Shown in pieces: positions 6,419 to 11,431 of a stretch of 11,431 nt of DNA. Numbering within the stretch: the first letter of the stretch is position 1; the number at the start of each line of letters is the position of its first letter. The notes below the pieces were generated by a model. The model saw nothing but the letters and a program-made list of their open reading frames with translations, was not told the origin of the DNA and did not search any database. The position numbers and the translations under genes are program-made. Source of the DNA: Candidatus Pacearchaeota archaeon (lineage in GTDB: Archaea > Nanobdellota > Nanobdellia > UBA10117 > JABICX01); contig JAFCCX010000005.1 in assembly GCA_017609995.1 (NCBI GenBank), positions 1-11,431 on the forward strand, in the 5' to 3' direction.

Positions 6419-7512
6419 AAAGACAGAAATTAAAGATATGTCAAATATGTTCAGTTTATTCTGCAACAAGTGGTGTTGCAGGTGTAGTTAGACAAACTGC
6501 AAAACATTTGAGAGAACGAGGACATCATGTTGATATTTTTAGTTCTGATTTAGAAGCATATAATGAAGAAAGTTTAACACAGTTTCCTGTAACAAAAAAG
6601 AGAGGAAGTTATTTTGTTTGGTTTGACTTTATTAACAAATTAAAAGAAGGGGGATATGATATCGTTCATGTTCATAGTTATAGAAGACCACATTCTAAAA
6701 TGGCTTTAGAGTTTTGTAAGAAAAATAATATTCCTTGCTTCTTAACAACACATGCGCCATTCAAAAGGAAACGAAAGTTCTTAGCAAAGATGTACATTGA
6801 TTTTTATGATGCTTTTGAAGGTAAAAAAGAATTAAATAGTTATACAAAAGTTCTTGCAATCTCAAAATGGGAACTTCCAATTCTTGAAAAAATGATTCGA
6901 GATAAAAACAAGATTGTTTACTTTCCAAATGGAATCAATGATTTGTTTTTCAATGCCCAATCTGAGCATAGCTCAGATGGGCGCCGTGGAACTCGTTCCA
7001 CTAGCGTTAAACCAACTAAGAAAAATAATATTGTTTGTTATTCTGGGCGAGTTTCTCCTGAAAAGAGAATGGAACTTTTAATGGATGCTGCTTCTAAACT
7101 TCCAAATCTTAAATTCAAAATCATGGGTCCTGTTTCAGAAGGATATTCTTTTGAAAATCCAGATAATGTTGAATTAATCAATAAAATCTATAATCACAAA
7201 GAGGAAGCAGATTTTTTTAAGAAATGTTATGTTTATGTTCTTCCAAGTGCAATGGAGGGCGTCCCGCAAACACTTATTGAAGCAATGGCAAGTGGAAAAA
7301 TTTGTGTTTCTGCAGATAATCCTCCAGCCAGAGAATTATTGGGCGACGCACGCGGTTTTATATTTAAAGATGACCTCCCTACGACTATAAAAAAAGCGAT
7401 AGCAAGTAAGCCAAATCCAAAAGCAATTGAATTTGCAAAGCAATTCAGCTGGACAAAACTAATAGACCAGCTTGAAGATCTTTATTTCACTGCGCAACAA
7501 TCAGAAGAATAG
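6415..7512 (+). CDS. GT4 family glycosyltransferase (group 1)
   Basis: The 365-residue GT-B enzyme shows the standard GT4 order: KICQICSVYSATSGVAGVVRQ (7-27; given here as the glycine-containing N-terminal loop), VHVHSY (85-89 region) and TTHAP (111-115) in the acceptor domain, then FPNGIN (170-175) at the hinge, YSGRVSPEK (209-217) opening the donor domain, and PSAMEGVPQTLIEAMASG (277-294) with the E-x7-E pair at E281 and E289. It uses a nucleotide-sugar donor in the cytoplasm to extend a lipid-linked glycan. I start it at the ATG at 6415, which overlaps the previous stop in ATGA, rather than at an in-frame TTG at 6400. Residues 181-198, between hinge and donor domain, are encoded by a GC-rich double palindrome with codons (CGC, CGT, GGG, GCC) unlike the rest of the gene. 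It is the last gene of the operon; a minus-strand gene ends 7 bases away. Confidence 0.9.
   Translation: MKRQKLKICQICSVYSATSGVAGVVRQTAKHLRERGHHVDIFSSDLEAYNEESLTQFPVTKKRGSYFVWFDFINKLKEGGYDIVHVHSYRRPHSKMALEFCKKNNIPCFLTTHAPFKRKRKFLAKMYIDFYDAFEGKKELNSYTKVLAISKWELPILEKMIRDKNKIVYFPNGINDLFFNAQSEHSSDGRRGTRSTSVKPTKKNNIVCYSGRVSPEKRMELLMDAASKLPNLKFKIMGPVSEGYSFENPDNVELINKIYNHKEEADFFKKCYVYVLPSAMEGVPQTLIEAMASGKICVSADNPPARELLGDARGFIFKDDLPTTIKKAIASKPNPKAIEFAKQFSWTKLIDQLEDLYFTAQQSEE
6955..7006. repeat. GC-rich double palindrome within the GT4 reading frame
   Basis: The first hairpin spans 6955-6982: arms GCCCA(A)TCTGAGC and GCTCAGATGGGC pair over 12 bases with one bulged A and a three-base ATA loop. The second spans 6986-7001: GTGGAA-CTCG-TTCCAC, with CGC (6982-6984) able to pair with GCG (7004-7006) around small bulges. 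By my count 31 of 52 bases are G or C, in a gene that is otherwise strongly AT-rich. The segment starts exactly on a codon boundary and reads through as about 17 codons rich in S, R and G. This looks like an inserted palindromic element tolerated in an interdomain linker. Confidence 0.65.
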
Positions 7513-7519
7513 AGAAGAA

Positions 7520-8407
7520 CTAGTGTTTAGTTGATTCTATATGCTTCCAAACCTTAAGAACACTAACATCTCTCTTGATGTACCACCATGCTTTCAGCCA
7601 GCTAATCAAATAAACTATACCTACTGCTCCAAAATTGAAAACTTCTCGGAAAGATTTCAGTTTTTTAATCTCTTCAGGTAACATTTTTAGTTCAGATTTT
7701 ACTGTCCTAGGTGGTATTCCGTATCTTTTCTTAAGTTGATAGAATCCCGTTCTCGCTCGTGCTTTTTGATTGATAAAATCTCTAGAATTTAATGGGCATT
7801 TTACATAGACTTTTGCTTTTGGTTCATAACTAATCCTATATCCTTTTGACTTAGTACTCCAGCCCATTGTTCCATCAGTAGAACCCTTTACGCCTTTTGG
7901 AAGCAAGTCAACTGCTTTTTTACGATGAGCAAAAAGATATCCTGAAACGTGCCAGAATTCACCAGCCTCGTCTTCTTTTAATCTAATTTCATGCATTCTA
8001 GTATAACTCATAATAGACCATCGATAGAATTTATTTGTCTTTGGTAAAACAGGTAATGGTCTTCCTGAAACAGCTCCAACTTTCCGATTTTTAAAGTGAG
8101 TTAAAAGATATTTGATTGCGTTTTTTGCAAGGATAACATCTCCATCTGTTTGAACAATAATGTTTCCTTTAGCTTTTTTTAGAATAATATTAAGTGCTGA
8201 CCACTTTCCTTTTCGCTTTGGTTCTGTAATTAATTTGATTTGTTTGTGTTTCTTTGCAAGTTTTTCAATAACTGGAACAGTATTATCAGTACATCCAGAA
8301 GCTACAACAATTATTTCATCTGATTTAGAAATCTGTGGAAGAATAGATTTTATGCACTTACCAATAACATCTTGCTCATTGTAAGTTGGTACTCCAATAG
8401 TTATCAT
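7520..8407 (-). CDS. GT2 family glycosyltransferase
   Basis: The 295-residue GT-A enzyme starts with ITIGVPTYNEQDVIGKCIKS (2-21), the GT2 opening, followed by ASGCTDNT (36-43), where the family has the donor-binding SDGSTD-like loop, and VQTDGD (85-90), whose D88-x-D90 is the metal-binding DxD. STDGTMGW (179-186) occupies the position of the catalytic-base ED motif, and QKARARTGFYQ (214-224) resembles the QxxRW-type segment of processive or membrane-associated GT2 enzymes. One hydrophobic segment near residues 262-280 (GAVGIVYLISWLKAWWYI) may anchor it at the membrane. It is 16 bases downstream of the dehydrogenase, so it may share its transcript, but a TATA box inside the end of that gene also places a leaderless start at this ATG. 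Donor and acceptor are not evident. Confidence 0.9.
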   Translation of the reverse strand: MITIGVPTYNEQDVIGKCIKSILPQISKSDEIIVVASGCTDNTVPVIEKLAKKHKQIKLITEPKRKGKWSALNIILKKAKGNIIVQTDGDVILAKNAIKYLLTHFKNRKVGAVSGRPLPVLPKTNKFYRWSIMSYTRMHEIRLKEDEAGEFWHVSGYLFAHRKKAVDLLPKGVKGSTDGTMGWSTKSKGYRISYEPKAKVYVKCPLNSRDFINQKARARTGFYQLKKRYGIPPRTVKSELKMLPEEIKKLKSFREVFNFGAVGIVYLISWLKAWWYIKRDVSVLKVWKHIESTKH

Positions 8408-8423
8408 AGCCTTCCCATATCTC

Positions 8424-9572
8424 TTATGTATTTAAGTTTTTCTTCACTTGTAAATCAAAGTTCTCAAATACTGCATAGGTATTACATTTCTTAACTTCTT
8501 CTTCTTTTGCTGCTTTTACACCAAGTTTATTTGCAACCTCAAGAAGTTCTTCTCTAGAAATATTTGGATCATAAACTAATATGTCTGCGCCTTTTTGTCT
8601 TAGAAGCGCAATTACATCAATAACCGGTGAGTTTCTTACATCTGGAGTTGTATCTCCAATTGGTTTGTTTGTAATACCCATAATACCAATTGGTCCACCG
8701 CTACTATGATAGTATATCTCATCTGCTTTTCGTTTAATTGTTTCAATTCTAATCCGTTCTGCAACTTCAGGTAATTGTGGTGTATATCCTCTATTTAGAG
8801 CTAAGCCGCCAACTAACATGTTTGTATCTTTTGGTAAACAAAATCCGCCCCAGATACCTGGTTTTTTACCTGCCCAAATACCTGGTCTCTTTAATTTTCG
8901 ATGTGGATCTCCCTCTGTAACTAATTTGAAAACGTGTTCTGGATCTAAATCATATAATTTACACATGTGACCGAACTCATTTGCAACAGCAATTTCAATT
9001 TGTCTTGCTGTGTTAGAAAATAATTTTGAGATTTCAGCTTCTTCTGGTGTTGCTTTTGTTGCGACACAATCACACTCAGTATATATTTTTGAAATCAAAT
9101 CAAAATCTTTATCTTCAAAGACACCAACTAAGTGTGGAAAATCATAGAACTGAGCTATTGCTTTTCCTTCAAAAGTTCTCATTGGAATGTATGCGAGAAT
9201 TAAATTCTTGAATTTATTTTGGAAGTTTCTTGTTGAACCAACTGGTGATGTTGTTGAGATAATAACATATCCTTTATAGATTGTATTTAGTTTTTCGAGA
9301 ACAGAAGTGATAAGTGAGAAGTCGTTTGAGCTTGAGGGTAATGCTAAAATAATTGTCTCAACATCACTTAACTCTTCAATTTTAGTTGTTGCTTTTAGAT
9401 TTGCTTTTGGTAACAGTTCTTTTGCCTCTTTCTCAGTTCCAAAATATGTTTTTTTGTTAAGTCCATCTACTTTCCTTTTATCAAGATCTATTCCAATAAC
9501 TTCATGTTTTTGAGCTAAACAAACAGCAACAGGAAGCCCCGCTGCACCCAAACCAACAACACCTAATTTCAT
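8424..9572 (-). CDS. UDP-glucose/GDP-mannose dehydrogenase family (nucleotide-sugar 6-dehydrogenase)
   Basis: The 382-residue enzyme oxidises the C6 hydroxyl of a nucleotide sugar to a uronate using NAD+. The N-terminal NAD domain has VGLGAAGLP (6-14) and IDLDKRK (28-34); the middle helix holds EISKLFSNTARQIEIAVANE (180-199) with K183 and N187; and GGFCLPKD (242-249) carries the catalytic cysteine C245 and D249. The C-terminal sugar-binding domain contains GITNKPIGDTTPDVRNSP (299-316), a slightly lengthened form of the usual K-x-x-T-D-D-x-R-x-S-P. Around residue 130 the family normally has SPER or SPE; here it reads YIPMRTFEGKA (128-138), with methionine at M131 in place of the conserved glutamate, while a second glutamate E135 remains. 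UDP-glucose, UDP-GlcNAc/ManNAc and others are possible substrates. It starts at the ATG at 9572, probably with a leader of about 9 bases. Confidence 0.9.
   Translation of the reverse strand: MKLGVVGLGAAGLPVAVCLAQKHEVIGIDLDKRKVDGLNKKTYFGTEKEAKELLPKANLKATTKIEELSDVETIILALPSSSNDFSLITSVLEKLNTIYKGYVIISTTSPVGSTRNFQNKFKNLILAYIPMRTFEGKAIAQFYDFPHLVGVFEDKDFDLISKIYTECDCVATKATPEEAEISKLFSNTARQIEIAVANEFGHMCKLYDLDPEHVFKLVTEGDPHRKLKRPGIWAGKKPGIWGGFCLPKDTNMLVGGLALNRGYTPQLPEVAERIRIETIKRKADEIYYHSSGGPIGIMGITNKPIGDTTPDVRNSPVIDVIALLRQKGADILVYDPNISREELLEVANKLGVKAAKEEEVKKCNTYAVFENFDLQVKKNLNT
8429..8442 (-). promoter_or_regulatory. Possible internal BRE-TATA promoter for the GT2 gene
   Basis: On the minus strand, GAAAAA (8442-8437, fitting RNWAAW) precedes TTAAATA (8435-8429), whose centre is about 25 bases before the ATG at 8407. 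It lies within the last codons of the dehydrogenase. It would allow separate leaderless expression of the GT2 gene; read-through from the dehydrogenase promoter is the alternative. Confidence 0.42.
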
Positions 9573-9602
9573 GAGTGAGTTATTACACTCTCTGTTTTAA
9601 GC

Positions 9603-9611
9603 TTTTATATA
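9603..9611 (-). promoter_or_regulatory. TATA box of the dehydrogenase gene
   Basis: TATATAAAA on the minus strand is centred about 35 bases before the ATG at 9572, so transcription would begin near 9581 and leave a leader of about 9 bases, unlike the leaderless neighbours. The leader region holds an inverted repeat GAGTG (9573-9577) / CACTC (9586-9590) that could be an operator or chance. The BRE position here is weak. Confidence 0.5.
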
Positions 9612-9616
9612 CTTCT
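9604..9616. repeat. TTTATATACTTCT element, copy 2
   Basis: This is an exact copy of the 13-mer at 3387-3399. Here it overlaps the minus-strand TATA box of the dehydrogenase, and on the plus strand it precedes the flippase ATG by 57 bases, close to the 54 bases seen before the pyruvyltransferase operon. It may be a shared promoter module of these two plus-strand units. Confidence 0.4.
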
Positions 9617-9623
9617 GTTCAAT

Positions 9624-9637
9624 AGAAATTTTTAATA
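9624..9637 (+). promoter_or_regulatory. BRE-TATA promoter of the flippase gene
   Basis: AGAAAT (9624-9629) fits RNWAAW and TTTTAATA (9630-9637) the TATA box. The centre lies about 27 bases before the ATG at 9661, again predicting a leaderless start. Confidence 0.58.
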
Positions 9638-9660
9638 GTCTTCTGGTTCAGCTAAAAAAC

Positions 9661-11193
9661 ATGGGTTCTGCTACTACTTTAGCAAGAGGCGCAGGGATTT
9701 TATTATTAGGGATATTTATTTCAAAAATATTAATGTATGCTTATCGAATTTTAATTGCAAGAAGTCTTGGTCCAGAATCCTATGGTATTATCATGATTGC
9801 TGTATCAATTGTGAGCTTTGGTTACACTATTTCTCTATTAGGTATGGAAGTTGGGATTGTCAGATTTATCTCGTATTATTTATCGAAAAAAGAATATGGT
9901 AAAATCCGTTCTTTAATTAAACCTAGTATAATAATCGCCGCATCATTGAGTGCGTTTATGAGTCTCGTACTCTTCTTATCTTCAAAATATATTTCAGAAG
10001 TTGTTTTCAGTAATGTTCTGCTGAGTCCTGTACTTAAGATTACATCTGTTGGTATTTTTGTAATAAGTTTACAGGGAATCTTTATTGGAATAAGCCGCAG
10101 TTATAAGAAAATAGAATATATCGCTTATGCAAAATACATCACAGAGAACCTAACAAAGGTTGTATTTACTGCAATTATTTTGTATCTAGGATATGAATTA
10201 ATTGGTGTTGCAGTAGCTTATGTTTTAGCTTTGATTGCAACTTTACTTTTCTTTATTTATCTTGTAAACAAAGATATTTTGCCCTTAGCTAGTGTATTTA
10301 AGAGCAAGAGAGCGATTCTAAAACCACTTCTTAGATTATCAATCCCATTAATGTTTAGCACACTTCTATGGAGAGTAATTATTTGGACAGATACATTAAT
10401 GCTTGGTTACTTCCTTGAAGAATCTTTTGTAGGTATTTACAATGCAGCTGTACCTCTTGCTTTTATGATCTTTATTGCACCTGTTTCAGTTGGTGCACTT
10501 TTCCTACCTGTAATTACTGAAAAATATGCTAAAAAAGAAAGCATAAAACTTGATTTCTACTCTGTAACTAAATGGATTCTCTTAATTAATATTCCACTTA
10601 TTGCTTTGTTTGGTTTTTATGGTACAAAAATAATTGGTATGCTTTTTGGTCCAGCATATGTTGCTGGTAGCTCGGTTTTATTCTTATTAAGTGTAGGTTA
10701 TTTCATTAATTCATTTAGTTATAATTCAAAACATGTTCTTACTATGTTAAAGCGAACTAAAATTATTCTTATGGTAACTGGAACAATTGCAATTGCAAAT
10801 ATCTTCCTAAACTATTTCTTAATTCCAATATATGGAATTACTGGTGCGGCAACAGCAAGTGCAATTTCATTATCACTTGAAGCAATTGTTCTTTTAATTA
10901 TTATTTACAAGAAAATGAGATTATTCCCCATCAGAATAACACTATTAAAAGCAATAACCGCAGGTGTAATTGGAATCTTCATTGCAGATAGAATAATACG
11001 TTTACTATTCCCTGCACGAACAATATATATTTTAGTTTTTGGAACTGCTTTGTTTGGTGTATTATATCTTATGCTTTTAATTCTGCTTCGTTGTTTCAAT
11101 AAGACAGATATTGAAGTAGTAAAAAGTATACAATCTAAAACTGGAATTGATTTCACTTCAATCAATCGTATTATTGGAAAATTCATTAGATAA
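9661..11193 (+). CDS. Wzx/MATE-like oligosaccharide (polysaccharide) flippase
   Basis: This 510-residue polytopic protein belongs to the MVF/MATE-related polysaccharide transporter group (Polysacc_synt, Wzx-like), which flips undecaprenyl- or dolichyl-linked oligosaccharides to the outer face of the membrane. The N-terminus, LARGAGILLLGIFISKIL (8-25) followed by ARSLGPESYGI (33-43), is the typical first-helix and loop signature of the family. IWTDTLMLGYFLEESFVGIY (241-260) is the usual mid-protein block with an acidic residue in the membrane and the loop before the next helix. About 14 hydrophobic segments and a lysine-rich, hydrophobic C-terminus fit its normal length. It stands alone on the plus strand, divergent from the dehydrogenase, and is followed 37 bases later by an epimerase gene with its own promoter. 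It probably exports the product of the neighbouring glycosyltransferases; the substrate is not known. Confidence 0.9.
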   Translation: MGSATTLARGAGILLLGIFISKILMYAYRILIARSLGPESYGIIMIAVSIVSFGYTISLLGMEVGIVRFISYYLSKKEYGKIRSLIKPSIIIAASLSAFMSLVLFLSSKYISEVVFSNVLLSPVLKITSVGIFVISLQGIFIGISRSYKKIEYIAYAKYITENLTKVVFTAIILYLGYELIGVAVAYVLALIATLLFFIYLVNKDILPLASVFKSKRAILKPLLRLSIPLMFSTLLWRVIIWTDTLMLGYFLEESFVGIYNAAVPLAFMIFIAPVSVGALFLPVITEKYAKKESIKLDFYSVTKWILLINIPLIALFGFYGTKIIGMLFGPAYVAGSSVLFLLSVGYFINSFSYNSKHVLTMLKRTKIILMVTGTIAIANIFLNYFLIPIYGITGAATASAISLSLEAIVLLIIIYKKMRLFPIRITLLKAITAGVIGIFIADRIIRLLFPARTIYILVFGTALFGVLYLMLLILLRCFNKTDIEVVKSIQSKTGIDFTSINRIIGKFIR

Positions 11194-11194
11194 A

Positions 11195-11209
11195 ACAAAT
11201 CTTTAAAAA
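11195..11209 (+). promoter_or_regulatory. BRE-TATA promoter of the epimerase gene
   Basis: ACAAAT (11195-11200, fitting RNWAAW) precedes TTTAAAAA (11202-11209), centred about 26 bases before the ATG at 11231. It predicts a leaderless transcript that starts just after the flippase stop. Confidence 0.58.
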
Positions 11210-11230
11210 CATAATTATTGTTGAGTAACT

Positions 11231-11431
11231 ATGAAAATATTAGTAACTGGGAGCTCAGGTTTTTTAGGTTGTGCTATTGTAAAGTTATTATCTGAACATG
11301 AAATCAAGGAGTATGATAAAAAGATTGGAAAGAATATTTTAGATTATGAGCTACTTGTAAAAGAAAGTGAAGGTTGTGACGCAATTGTTCATCTAGCTGC
11401 AGAGATTAGTGTTCAAAAAAGTTTAGAGGAA
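11231..11431 (+). CDS. NAD-dependent sugar epimerase/dehydratase, N-terminal part
   Basis: The first 67 codons of an extended short-chain dehydrogenase/reductase are present; the gene runs off the right edge with the frame open. ILVTGSSGFLG (3-13) is the G-x-x-G-x-x-G dinucleotide-binding loop, EYDKK (27-31) places an acidic residue after the second strand, which favours NAD over NADP, and CDAIVHLAAEIS (49-60) is the conserved HLAA segment of NDP-sugar epimerases such as GalE and dTDP-glucose dehydratases. The catalytic YxxxK lies beyond the window, so the exact reaction cannot be called. In this locus it would supply or convert a nucleotide sugar for the glycan. The start is supported by the TATA box 26 bases upstream. 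Confidence 0.85.
   Translation, partial: MKILVTGSSGFLGCAIVKLLSEHEIKEYDKKIGKNILDYELLVKESEGCDAIVHLAAEISVQKSLEE

Noticed and set aside
6955..7006. tRNA or tRNA fragment (TAGCTCAGATGGG looks like a D-arm, and a second hairpin follows)
   Set aside because: There is no acceptor stem, no anticodon arm and no proper T-arm consensus, and the segment reads through as protein.
6955..7006. Intrinsic terminator inside the GT4 gene
   Set aside because: No T-run follows either hairpin and the downstream half of the enzyme is intact and well conserved.
10905..11198. Minus-strand open frame over the end of the flippase gene
   Set aside because: It mirrors the flippase coding strand, with no promoter or domain evidence.
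1..11431. CRISPR array, insertion sequence or toxin-antitoxin/defence system
   Set aside because: No regularly spaced repeats, transposase motifs or defence-type domains are visible; every substantial gene fits glycan synthesis or export.

Overview
The window looks like part of a cell-surface glycan locus from an AT-rich archaeon. The archaeal signs are TATA boxes preceded by purine-rich BRE-like hexamers, centred about 26 bases before start codons so that most first genes would be leaderless; a few GAGGT ribosome-binding sites only inside an operon; and short intergenic gaps with ATGA overlaps. The gene set and compact style would suit a DPANN lineage (Woesearchaeota/Pacearchaeota-like), but there is no marker gene here to prove that.

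Left part (1-3380): two paralogous multi-pass GT-C glycosyltransferases (PMT/ArnT-like) lie on the minus strand; the first is cut by the window edge. Each is divergently paired, across exactly the same start-to-start spacing and an almost identical BRE-TATA-BRE block, with a plus-strand gene: a flippase-like UPF0104/LPG-synthase-TM membrane protein (678-1631) and a 45-residue charged protein (3243-3380). Middle part (3441-7512): a tightly overlapping plus-strand operon encodes a polysaccharide pyruvyl transferase, a nitroreductase-family flavoprotein, a FemAB-like acyl/aminoacyltransferase, a small protein weakly like the NodB polysaccharide-deacetylase fold, and a GT4 glycosyltransferase. The GT4 gene carries a 52-base GC-rich double palindrome that reads through in frame. 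Right part (7520-11431): a minus-strand GT2 glycosyltransferase and a UDP-sugar dehydrogenase, then a plus-strand Wzx/MATE-like oligosaccharide flippase and the start of an NAD-dependent sugar epimerase.

Taken together the genes could make nucleotide sugars (dehydrogenase, epimerase), build a lipid-linked glycan on the inner face (GT2, GT4), decorate it (pyruvyl, acyl or aminoacyl groups, perhaps deacetylation), flip it across the membrane (Wzx-like protein), and use polyprenyl-phosphate sugars on the outside (GT-C enzymes). Individual substrates cannot be read from the sequence. There are no RNA genes, CRISPR arrays or insertion-sequence genes that I can see, and no gene-free stretch longer than about 90 bases.
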